DNA of 18,604 nucleotides from CAZJGG01 sp964545475 (lineage in GTDB: Bacteria > Bacillota > Clostridia > Lachnospirales > JAISER01), in the NCBI GenBank assembly GCA_964545475.1, contig CAZJGG010000058.1:1-18604 (forward strand). The letters are read 5' to 3'. The notes beneath the pieces are model-generated. The model worked only from the letters and a program-made list of their open reading frames with translations, was not told the origin of the DNA and ran no database searches. The position numbers and the translations under genes are program-made. Below are positions 7,298 to 13,526 of the stretch, in pieces. Numbering within the stretch: position 1 is the first letter of the stretch; every line of letters starts with the position of its first letter.

Positions 7298-8428
7298 ATG
7301 AAAAGACAATATAAAAGCTTTGATTTTCTTCTTTGTGCGGCTGTTCTTCTTCTTGTTGTGTATGGCGTTATTATGATTGGCAGCGCTACACACAAGGAGA
7401 TTTCGGCCCAAAATATAAAGCAAATAATATTTTTTGGTTTGGGAATAATTCTTTTATTGATTTCGGCTTTTATTGATTATCATTTTATTTGTAAGTTTTA
7501 TATAATAATATATTTGTTTTCTATATTTTTGCTGGCGGGCGTGCTTGTTTACGGATATTTGTTTTTAGACAACAGGGTTTGGCGGTGGTATGAGGTTGGA
7601 CCTATAAAAATACAGCCGTCGGAATTTGCAAAGCTTTTTCAAATTATTTTTTTATCAAAATATATAGATATGTATAAGGAAAAAATAAATACACCTAAAG
7701 TCTTGCTTACACTTATAGCGACAACAGCTTTGCCTATTGTATTGATAATAATACAACCATCATTATCTGTAAGCCTTTGGTTTATGTTTATCTCACTGTG
7801 TATAATATTTTTAGCTAATATAGATACGAAAATAATATTAACTGCACTTGGTATTGTTGTGCCAATTGGTTCATTTGCATATTGGGACATAAAAAATGGT
7901 GCGGTAATTTTAAGTAACGTGCTTTTTGATCATCAGCTAAGCAGAATAATGACCTTTGTTAACCCTGTTAAAGACAATAAAGGTACAAATTATCAAACAA
8001 TACAATCAATAAGGGCAATTGCCTCCGGGCAGCTTAACGGAAAAGGTTTGTATAAAGGGCTTGTAACTCAGTTTTCAAACTTACCGGAAGCCCATACCGA
8101 CTTTATTTTTTCAGTAATTGGAGAAGAACTAGGGTTTATCGGATGTATGATTGCTATAGCTTTAGTATTTTTTATTATAATAAAATGTTTGCTAATAGCT
8201 CAAAACGCAGCGGATTATTTAGGCAGGCTAATTGCAGTTGGCGTGGCCTCCATGCTTATGTTTCAAATGTTTTTAAATGTAAGCGTAGCTATGGGTGTAC
8301 TTCCAAATACGGGTGTTCCGTTTCCATTTGTTAGTTATGGAGGCAGCTCATTATGGGTAAGCATGATTGCCATTGGTCTTGTTATAAACGTAAAAATGAC
8401 AAAAACAAAGTCTATTTTTGAGGGGTGA
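7298..8428 (+). CDS. rodA: SEDS peptidoglycan glycosyltransferase RodA
   Basis: RodA polymerises lipid II into glycan strands with PBP2 as partner during elongation. The 376-residue protein has about ten transmembrane segments. It shows the SEDS signatures WRWYEVGPIKIQPSEFAK (about 95-112), LPEAHTDFIFSVIGEELG (about 262-279) with the expected catalytic Asp268, and PFPFVSYGGSSLW near the C terminus. One deviation stands out: the usual QPDLGTA-like motif reads QPSLSVSL (about 153-160), lacking the acidic residue. RodA rather than FtsW or SpoVE is preferred because it shares a cluster with mreCD, mrdA and min genes. Its last codon and stop overlap the upstream region of mgsA, with the next ribosome binding site inside its 3' end. 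Confidence 0.9.
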   Translation: MKRQYKSFDFLLCAAVLLLVVYGVIMIGSATHKEISAQNIKQIIFFGLGIILLLISAFIDYHFICKFYIIIYLFSIFLLAGVLVYGYLFLDNRVWRWYEVGPIKIQPSEFAKLFQIIFLSKYIDMYKEKINTPKVLLTLIATTALPIVLIIIQPSLSVSLWFMFISLCIIFLANIDTKIILTALGIVVPIGSFAYWDIKNGAVILSNVLFDHQLSRIMTFVNPVKDNKGTNYQTIQSIRAIASGQLNGKGLYKGLVTQFSNLPEAHTDFIFSVIGEELGFIGCMIAIALVFFIIIKCLLIAQNAADYLGRLIAVGVASMLMFQMFLNVSVAMGVLPNTGVPFPFVSYGGSSLWVSMIAIGLVINVKMTKTKSIFEG

Positions 8429-8433
8429 AATTT

Positions 8434-8832
8434 ATGAATATTGCTTTAATAGCGCATGACAACAAAAAAATTTTGATGGAGAACTTATGCATTGCTTACA
8501 GACATATTTTGCATAAGCACAATTTATTTGCAACGGGAACAACCGGGCGATTAATTGAAGAAGCTTCAAACTTAACTGTACACAAATATCTGGCAGGGCA
8601 CTTAGGCGGAGAACAACAGCTTGGTGCGCAGGTTGCACATAATGACATAGACCTTGTGATTTTTTTAAGAGATCCTGTTACACAAAAAAACTACGAGCCG
8701 GATTTAAACAGTGTTTTGCGTCTTTGCGACATTCACAACATTCCTCTTGCAAGTAATTTGGCGACTGCAGAAGCGTTGTTACTTGCACTTGACAGAGGAG
8801 ATTTGGACTGGAGAAAATTAGTAAAGAGCTAG
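8434..8832 (+). CDS. mgsA: Methylglyoxal synthase-like protein with altered active site
   Basis: Family members convert dihydroxyacetone phosphate to methylglyoxal plus phosphate in the cytosol. I choose ATG 8434 (AGGGG at 8421-8425, eight bases away), giving MNIALIAHD and 132 residues; a GTG at 8425 would overlap the ribosome binding site. The His-Asp pair (His8, Asp9), the ATGTTG phosphate loop (33-38), Asp80 and Asp90 are kept. Compared with my recollection of E. coli MgsA, the catalytic Asp71 position is Glu60 (GGEQQ instead of GGDQQ), the His98 position is Tyr87 (NYEPD instead of PHDPD), and the SGP phosphate-binding segment reads AGH. The fold assignment is firm; activity is uncertain. 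It closes the minDE-rodA unit and overlaps the rodA end region. Confidence 0.85.
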   Translation: MNIALIAHDNKKILMENLCIAYRHILHKHNLFATGTTGRLIEEASNLTVHKYLAGHLGGEQQLGAQVAHNDIDLVIFLRDPVTQKNYEPDLNSVLRLCDIHNIPLASNLATAEALLLALDRGDLDWRKLVKS

Positions 8833-8855
8833 GAAGCACTGGTTGTTCTAATTAA

Positions 8856-8886
8856 GTGCCATGAAACCTCATGGCACATTATTTTT
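8856..8886 (+). terminator. Rho-independent terminator after mgsA
   Basis: GTGCCATGA (8856-8864) pairs perfectly with TCATGGCAC (8869-8877) around an AACC loop, followed by ATTATTTTTA. It lies 24 bases after the mgsA stop and ends the min-rod transcript before rsgA. Confidence 0.85.
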
Positions 8887-8901
8887 ATGGAGATTTATTA
8901 A

Positions 8902-9981
8902 ATGAATAATTTTTTTAAAAAATGGGGGATTTCAGAATATTTTGAAATGCAGGCTGAAAGTTACCCCGGCTTAAAAATTGCAAGGATTACAGAACAGCAT
9001 AGAAATAATTATAAAGCCGTTACGGATACCCAAAACGGTTTAATAGATGCGGCTGTCTCAGGCAAATTTGCTTATAATACCAGTAGCTCTGTGGATTTTC
9101 CTGCAGTTGGCGATTGGGTTATGATTGACGAAAACGCCGTTATTCATCATACTTTAAACAGAAAAAGTGCTTTTATACGAAAAGCTGCGGGGACAAACAA
9201 AGATGCGCAAATTGTGGCAGCTAACATTGATTTCGTTTTTATTTGCATGGCCCTTAACGAGGACTTCAATTTGCGGCGGCTTGAAAGGTATCTTTCAATT
9301 GCATGGGACAGTGGGGCAACCCCGGTTGTTGTGCTTACTAAGGCGGATTTATGCGATGATTTGGAATTAAAGCTTTTAGATGTTAACAACGTTGCTTTTG
9401 GAGCGGATGTTATTACCTGTTCGTATTCCAATGGCGGAGGATATGACGAAGTTTTAAAGTTTTTAGAATCAAAGACTGAAAAAACCATAGCTTTTATCGG
9501 TTCTTCTGGCGTGGGAAAGTCTACCTTGATTAACTTTTTGGCAAAGGAAGAAATTTTTGAAACAAACGGTATTAGAAACGACGGTAGAGGAAGGCATACA
9601 ACAACTCATCGTCAAATGGTTTTGTTAAGATCTGGCTTAATTTTAATTGATACGCCGGGAATGAGAGAAATTGGAGTTGAAAGTGCTAGCTTTGAAAAAA
9701 CCTTTGGAGACATAGAAGAATTAAAGCTCATGTGCAAATTTAGTGATTGCACACATACGGCAGAGCCGGGCTGTGCAGTAATTGTCGCAATAGAAAGCGG
9801 AGAGCTTAATGTTGATAGGTTTAATAATTATAAAAAAATTATGAAAGAAATAGGTTACGACGGATTATCCTCTAAACAAATTGAGCAGAAGAAAATTAAC
9901 AAAATGTTTGGAAGCAAAAAAGAGATGAAAAATGCGTTTAATGAAATAAAATCAAGGAGTAAAAATAAAGGAGCGTTTTAA
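8902..9981 (+). CDS. rsgA: Ribosome small subunit-dependent GTPase RsgA (long variant)
   Basis: RsgA is a circularly permuted GTPase that checks late 30S subunit maturation. The GTPase motifs occur in permuted order: TKAD (G4, residues 146-149), GSSGVGKST (G1, 200-208), the GRGRHTTTHRQM switch (G2, about 228-239) and DTPGM (G3, 250-254). The C-terminal zinc finger has Cys278, Cys283, His285 and Cys291. The N-terminal OB-like domain has the pattern LKIARITEQHRNNYKAV, and the total of 359 residues is longer than the about 290-residue canonical form of Firmicutes. This suggests the second, YjeQ-like paralogue that some clostridia carry; the canonical copy is not in this window. GGAG at 8889-8892 supports the start. 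It overlaps the next gene by one base (TAATG). Confidence 0.92.
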   Translation: MNNFFKKWGISEYFEMQAESYPGLKIARITEQHRNNYKAVTDTQNGLIDAAVSGKFAYNTSSSVDFPAVGDWVMIDENAVIHHTLNRKSAFIRKAAGTNKDAQIVAANIDFVFICMALNEDFNLRRLERYLSIAWDSGATPVVVLTKADLCDDLELKLLDVNNVAFGADVITCSYSNGGGYDEVLKFLESKTEKTIAFIGSSGVGKSTLINFLAKEEIFETNGIRNDGRGRHTTTHRQMVLLRSGLILIDTPGMREIGVESASFEKTFGDIEELKLMCKFSDCTHTAEPGCAVIVAIESGELNVDRFNNYKKIMKEIGYDGLSSKQIEQKKINKMFGSKKEMKNAFNEIKSRSKNKGAF

Positions 9982-10493
9982 TGACTTATACAGGAACAAA
10001 AACTAAAACAATTGTGTATACGGCACTTTTTTCGGCTTTTGTATTTTTATTTACCGCATACATATTTCATATGCCCATAGGAGCAAACGGTGGTTACATC
10101 CATTTTGGAGATGCTTTTATTTTCATTGCAGCTATAATTTTGCCATTTCCATATTCTCTATTTGTTGGGGCAATAGGGGCTGGGCTTGCAGATGTTTTAA
10201 CAGGCAGCGCAATATGGGCACCGGCAACAATTGTTATAAAGCCTTTAATGGCAGTGTTTTTTACATCAAAGTTTGACAACATTTTAAAAAGCAAAAGGAA
10301 TTTAATTGCGCCTGTTGCCGCAGGGTTAACAGGTATGCTTTTATATTATTTATACGAAGCTTTATTGTATGGAAATTTTATTTTACCGCTTTATGCTATT
10401 CCTTTGGGGCTTATACAGCTTGTAGGAAGCGCAGCGGTTTATTACGTTTTTATATTTGTCGGGTTTAAAGTGTTTAAAAACAACTTAATGTGA
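9981..10493 (+). CDS. ECF transporter S component, substrate unknown
   Basis: S components are small membrane proteins that bind a vitamin or other micronutrient and pair with the shared EcfA-EcfA'-EcfT energising module. The 170-residue product has about five to six hydrophobic segments. It shows the family-like phrase GGYIHFGDAFIFIAAIILP (about 37-55), followed by GAIGAGLADVLTGSAIWAPATIVIKPLMA, as in the COG4720 / PF07155-type group. No energising ATPases or vitamin biosynthesis genes are adjacent, so the substrate cannot be inferred. The start codon overlaps the rsgA stop by one base, with AAGGAG inside the rsgA end, so translation is coupled. A pairing of rsgA with an ECF S component has no obvious functional link. 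Confidence 0.82.
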   Translation: MTYTGTKTKTIVYTALFSAFVFLFTAYIFHMPIGANGGYIHFGDAFIFIAAIILPFPYSLFVGAIGAGLADVLTGSAIWAPATIVIKPLMAVFFTSKFDNILKSKRNLIAPVAAGLTGMLLYYLYEALLYGNFILPLYAIPLGLIQLVGSAAVYYVFIFVGFKVFKNNLM

Positions 10494-10508
10494 GTGTTAA
10501 GTAATGTC

Positions 10509-10551
10509 AAATTTGTGATAAATTGCTACAAAATTTTCTGTGTTTTTTATT
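10509..10551 (+). terminator. Weak possible terminator after the ECF gene
   Basis: AAATTTGT (10509-10516) can pair with ACAAAATTT (10528-10536) with one bulged base, and a T-rich run (10542-10550) follows shortly after. The stem is all A-T except one pair, so this is only a candidate. No stronger terminator is visible before the tRNA promoter. Confidence 0.3.
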
Positions 10552-10563
10552 TGATAATAATTA

Positions 10564-10592
10564 TTGAAATTTTTACTATTTAGTGGTATACT
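10564..10592 (+). promoter_or_regulatory. SigA promoter of tRNA-Gly
   Basis: TTGAAA (10564-10569) and TATACT (10587-10592) are spaced by 17 bases, with a TGG extended -10. Transcription should begin near 10599, leaving about 23 bases of leader before the mature tRNA. CTTGTTT (10591-10597) and AAACAAG (10616-10622) form an inverted repeat spanning the start site. Confidence 0.8.
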
Positions 10593-10621
10593 TGTTTTGC
10601 GCACATTAGTGTGTGAAACAA

Positions 10622-10692
10622 GCGGGTGTGGTTCAATGGCAGAACATCGGCTTCCCAAGCCGAAAGCGTGGGTTCGATTCCCATCACCCGCT
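10622..10692 (+). tRNA. tRNA-Gly, anticodon CCC
   Basis: The acceptor arm GCGGGTG (10622-10628) pairs perfectly with CACCCGC (10685-10691). The D arm holds GTTCAATGGCAGAAC. The anticodon stem TCGGC/GCCGA encloses loop TTCCCAA with anticodon CCC, reading GGG codons. The T arm contains GGTTCGATTCC. The discriminator is T, and CCA is not encoded. The mature length of 71 without CCA is typical for glycine tRNA. An eight-T run from 10692 supplies a termination signal directly after the gene. This is a minor, GGG-specific glycine tRNA, consistent with an AT-rich genome that rarely uses that codon. Confidence 0.96.
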
Positions 10693-10708
10693 TTTTTTTA
10701 TTTCCTTT

Positions 10709-11458
10709 TTATGTTTCGGGCTTATTGAATTCAGTCATATGCTTGCGGAAATAAAGAGGATTTAATTGCCTTTGTAGCTTTGAGTTTTTTCGTAGAGGAT
10801 TGGCTATACTATTGTGGAAGCATTGCCATAGGGATTGAAAATAACTCTCGTATTCGGAAAGTTCCACTTTTGCATCGCTGTCAACATCGGTCATAACGCA
10901 TTCTTTTAAATCGTATAAAATAGCTGTTTTACGGGATACATCGTGAATTATCCAAGGGAAGTTAAGCCTGTCTCTAAAGTGATCTGCCAATATGGGCAAA
11001 ACGTTGTTTTTTGGCGAAATATCTGCGTAAAATACCCCGGACTTTGTTTCTTTGAACCTTATAAACTCTTTTTGCAAATGGGCTTCACGCAAAACGGTTT
11101 TCGCTAAACTTTGAACTTCCCATACACAGTCTATATGGGTATGTTTGTCTATTATTTTTCCGGATTCAAAGCCTTTTAAAATGTACTGATATATAGGCAT
11201 AAACCGTTGGTCGGAAGCGCTTAGAAATGAAACGCATACATTTTCGTGAAATTCATTTGAGATTTTTTTGGTTAATGCCGTATTTACACGTTCGGATTGT
11301 TGGGTATTAGTTGTTACAAAGAAGTAATCTGTATTAAGTGATTGTTGGTAGAAGTCTTGGTCTGTTATGTCTAAGGGTTGCCAATTGCTATAGTAATGGC
11401 CGTAAATAATTGTTAAAAAGCCGTCGAAAGTTCCGTCAAAGATGTAGGTGTTTTGCAT
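10709..11458 (-). CDS. DUF4130-type DNA metabolism protein, partner of the radical SAM protein
   Basis: This 249-residue protein matches the TIGR03915 / DUF4130 group of probable DNA metabolism proteins, which I recall as regularly encoded next to a TIGR03916 radical SAM protein. Visible signatures are the N-terminal YIFDGTFDGFLTIIYGHYY, a central WEVQSLAKTVLREAHLQKEFIRF segment, the FRDRLNFPWIIHD stretch and the closing NPLYFRKHMTEF. Some relatives carry a C-terminal uracil-DNA glycosylase-like domain; here the protein stops right after the DUF4130 end, so that domain is absent. AGGGGG at 11466-11471 precedes the ATG. Its start overlaps the end of the upstream gene by 46 bases, implying translational coupling and joint function. 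Its biochemical activity is not known to me. Confidence 0.85.
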   Translation of the reverse strand: MQNTYIFDGTFDGFLTIIYGHYYSNWQPLDITDQDFYQQSLNTDYFFVTTNTQQSERVNTALTKKISNEFHENVCVSFLSASDQRFMPIYQYILKGFESGKIIDKHTHIDCVWEVQSLAKTVLREAHLQKEFIRFKETKSGVFYADISPKNNVLPILADHFRDRLNFPWIIHDVSRKTAILYDLKECVMTDVDSDAKVELSEYESYFQSLWQCFHNSIANPLRKNSKLQRQLNPLYFRKHMTEFNKPET

Positions 11459-12744
11459 TCTATTTCCCCCTTTTCCGCTGAAATTGCCTTTATGCCCCCG
11501 GATTCAAACAAGTTCAACTGCTGCCACCCTTCGCCAATTTTATTTTCAGTAAGCCTTAAATTTAAAATTTCCGGTGATAATGCGATTTTTTCAAGCATTT
11601 TACCTTTACATGTAATGAAATATTTTGCTCTTTTCAACACTATTCCAAGTTTTTTTAAATTGTCGAAGTCAAGGGTATGGTACCGCCTTGCAGACATTAT
11701 TTTTTGGGCAGACAATACTCCAATTCCCGGAACACGTAAAAGAGTTAAATAATCCGCTTTATTTATTTCTACTGGGAATTCATGAATGTTTCTAATTGCC
11801 CATTGGCATTTTGGATCCATATTCAGGTTTAAACTTTCGTCTTCGTCCGGCAAAATTTCTGATGAGTTAAAGCCATAAAAGCGCATTAACCAGTCCGCTT
11901 GATATAACCTGTGTTCCCTTAATAAGGGAGGCCTAGTCGCCGGCAAGGAGATTGCATTTGATACAGGTAAATATGCAGAATAAAAAACACGCTTTAAAGA
12001 ATATTTTTTATAGAGGTTTTCAGCAAGCTTAACAATTTTGCCGTCTTTTTCCGGCGTTGCCCCAATAATCATTTGGGTGCTTTGCCCGGCCGGAACAAAC
12101 TGGGGCGCATGGCGGAAAACAGTAAGCTCGTTTTTGGTTTCTATTATTTTGTTTTTTACAATTTCCATGGGCTTTAAAATGGATTCTTTTGTTTTATCCG
12201 GGGCGTATGTTTGCAAGCTTTTTTCAGAAGGAAGCTCAATGTTTACGCTCATTCTATCCGCAAGTAGCCCGGTTTTTCTAATAAGTTCCGAATCTGCACC
12301 TGGAATGGCTTTAACATGGATATAGCCGTTAAAATTATAGGTGTTTCTGACCAGAACTAAAGTTTTGTATAAAAGCTCCATAGTATAATCCGGGCTTTTT
12401 ATAACGCCAGAGCTTAAAAATAAGCCTTCTATAAAATTACGTTTATAAAATTCAATAGTTAAATCTGCAATTTCCTCAGGGGTAAAAGCCGCCCGTTTAA
12501 TATCGTTTGAGCGACGGTTTACGCAATAGCTGCAATCGAATATACAAACGTTAGTCATTAATATCTTCAAAAGGGATATACATCTTCCGTCTGCTGCAAA
12601 GCTATGACAAATTCCGGCGGCTACTGTATTGCCCAATTTTCCGGGTTGCCCTTTTCTGTTAACCCCGCTTGAAGTGCAGGCGACATCATATTTAGCGGCA
12701 TCTGTTAAAACGCTTAGTTTTTCCATTACAGTTAAGTTGCTCAT
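11413..12744 (-). CDS. Putative DNA modification/repair radical SAM protein
   Basis: This is a cytoplasmic radical S-adenosylmethionine enzyme of the TIGR03916 type, proposed to act on DNA. The radical SAM cluster motif C-x3-C-x2-C is CIFDCSYC (Cys67, Cys71, Cys74 from the chosen start). It is preceded by conserved GICHSFAADGRCISLLKILM with further cysteines. Near the C terminus a helix-hairpin-helix DNA-binding motif reads LTLLRVPGIGVLSAQKIMSAR. I choose the ATG at 12744 (AGGTGG at 12751-12756, six bases away) over a GTG at 12753 that overlaps that site, giving 443 residues. It leads a two-gene minus-strand operon with the DUF4130 protein and has a LexA-box promoter. The DNA lesion or modification is unknown. 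Confidence 0.9.
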   Translation of the reverse strand: MSNLTVMEKLSVLTDAAKYDVACTSSGVNRKGQPGKLGNTVAAGICHSFAADGRCISLLKILMTNVCIFDCSYCVNRRSNDIKRAAFTPEEIADLTIEFYKRNFIEGLFLSSGVIKSPDYTMELLYKTLVLVRNTYNFNGYIHVKAIPGADSELIRKTGLLADRMSVNIELPSEKSLQTYAPDKTKESILKPMEIVKNKIIETKNELTVFRHAPQFVPAGQSTQMIIGATPEKDGKIVKLAENLYKKYSLKRVFYSAYLPVSNAISLPATRPPLLREHRLYQADWLMRFYGFNSSEILPDEDESLNLNMDPKCQWAIRNIHEFPVEINKADYLTLLRVPGIGVLSAQKIMSARRYHTLDFDNLKKLGIVLKRAKYFITCKGKMLEKIALSPEILNLRLTENKIGEGWQQLNLFESGGIKAISAEKGEIECKTPTSLTELSTAF

Positions 12745-12788
12745 AAAAACCACCTCGAATTAAATTGCGTATATATTACTAGTTCATT

Positions 12789-12817
12789 ATTATACAACAA
12801 CTATTAAAATAAATCAA
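12789..12817 (-). promoter_or_regulatory. SigA promoter of the radical SAM operon
   Basis: On the minus strand TTGATT (12817-12812) and TATAAT (12794-12789) are spaced by exactly 17 bases. The expected transcript start lies about 35-40 bases upstream of the ATG at 12744. The -35 box overlaps the end of the LexA box. Confidence 0.75.
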
Positions 12818-12828
12818 ACATTTGTTCG
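12815..12828 (-). promoter_or_regulatory. LexA (DinR) SOS box
   Basis: The minus strand reads CGAACAAATGTTTG, matching the Gram-positive LexA consensus CGAAC-RNRY-GTTYG at every position. It overlaps the -35 hexamer of the radical SAM promoter by three bases, a position where bound LexA would block RNA polymerase. Control by DNA damage is inferred from site and position. A regulator gene is not in the window. Confidence 0.8.
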
Positions 12829-12849
12829 TAAAAAAATTTAAAAAAGTAT

Positions 12850-12877
12850 TAAAGGTTATGTTAATTATTTCCGATAT
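12850..12877 (+). promoter_or_regulatory. SigD/Sigma28-type flagellar promoter upstream of fliS
   Basis: TAAA at 12850-12853 and TCCGATAT at 12870-12877 are spaced by 16 bases. The SigD consensus is TAAA, 14-16 bases, GCCGATAT, so only the first base of the -10 differs. It drives toward fliS with a leader of about 120 bases. That leader holds a hairpin (AACAGC 12924-12929 with GCTGTT 12942-12947) and a palindrome AATAGCTATT (12978-12987). Confidence 0.65.
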
Positions 12878-13005
12878 ATTATAAAATATGAAATTTTTAC
12901 TTAGAGCAATTTGACAAAACGTCAACAGCAAACGCTTTACCGCTGTTCCTGCGAACATAGCTGTTTATGTTTTTGCAAATAGCTATTACAAATAGGAGGC
13001 TTTAA

Positions 13006-13389
13006 ATGTCTACGAACCCTTATCAAAAAATGAAGGAAAATGCAATTTACACAACTCCTAAAGAAGAACTGACTCTAATGTTATATGATGGTGCGTTAAA
13101 ATTTGCTAATCAGGCAATTGCTGCTATTGAAAATAAAGATTTAATGAAAGCTAATGATTTAATTATTAAGGTTCAAAATATTATTAGAGAATTTCAGCTT
13201 ACTCTTGATTCAAAATTCGAGGTTTCCGGGTATTTGTCAAATATGTACGATTATATGTACAGAAGGCTTATTGATGCAAATATGTCTAAAGATATTGATA
13301 TATTAACTGAGGTAAGAGATTTAATAAGAGAGTTTCGTGATACATGGAAAGAAGCTATGCACCTTGCCAAGGCTAAAGCCGCAAAATAA
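13006..13389 (+). CDS. fliS: Flagellar secretion chaperone FliS
   Basis: FliS binds the C terminus of newly made flagellin in the cytoplasm, prevents premature assembly and delivers it to the export gate. The 127-residue, all-helical protein shows the family pattern: NPYQKMKENAIYTTPKEELTLMLYDGALKFANQA at the N terminus, a central NIIREFQLTLDSKFEVSGYLSNMYDYMYRRL, and a C-terminal EVRDLIREFRDTWKEAM. An AGGAGG ribosome binding site precedes the ATG. It is a stand-alone gene here: no fliD, flagellin or other flagellar gene is adjacent, and it has its own SigD-type promoter and terminator. Confidence 0.94.
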   Translation: MSTNPYQKMKENAIYTTPKEELTLMLYDGALKFANQAIAAIENKDLMKANDLIIKVQNIIREFQLTLDSKFEVSGYLSNMYDYMYRRLIDANMSKDIDILTEVRDLIREFRDTWKEAMHLAKAKAAK

Positions 13390-13406
13390 AAAGAAATATA
13401 TATTTT

Positions 13407-13466
13407 AAAACGGGAATTAAACTTCTGTATGTTTATCAAAAGAAGTTATTATTTGCCGTTTTTTTT
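13407..13466 (+). terminator. Nested-stem terminator after fliS
   Basis: An inner stem AACTTCT (13420-13426) pairs with AGAAGTT (13441-13447). An outer stem AAAACGG (13407-13413) pairs with CCGTTTT (13456-13462). The run of eight T at 13459-13466 follows the outer stem. Confidence 0.7.
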
Positions 13467-13467
13467 C

Positions 13468-13496
13468 TTCACATTTAAGGCAAAATATGATATAGT
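13468..13496 (+). promoter_or_regulatory. Probable promoter of nadD-yqeK and rsfS
   Basis: TTCACA (13468-13473) and TATAGT (13491-13496) have a 17-base spacer. They sit right after the fliS terminator and about 30 bases before the nadD start. The -35 matches the consensus at 4 of 6 bases. Confidence 0.5.
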
Positions 13497-13526
13497 ATCA
13501 CTATCTTTATTATTAAGGGGAAACAA

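Noticed and set aside
8143..8334. Plus-strand open frame inside rodA
   Set aside because: It overlaps the conserved end of rodA in another frame and shows no family features.
10591..10622. CTTGTTT / AAACAAG inverted repeat as a tRNA leader hairpin
   Set aside because: The left arm overlaps the -10 box and lies before the expected transcript start, so it would not be in the RNA. It is at most a DNA-level symmetry.
12953..12968. Second LexA-like site near fliS (CGAAC then GTTTA)
   Set aside because: The half-sites are separated by six bases instead of four, so it does not fit the consensus.
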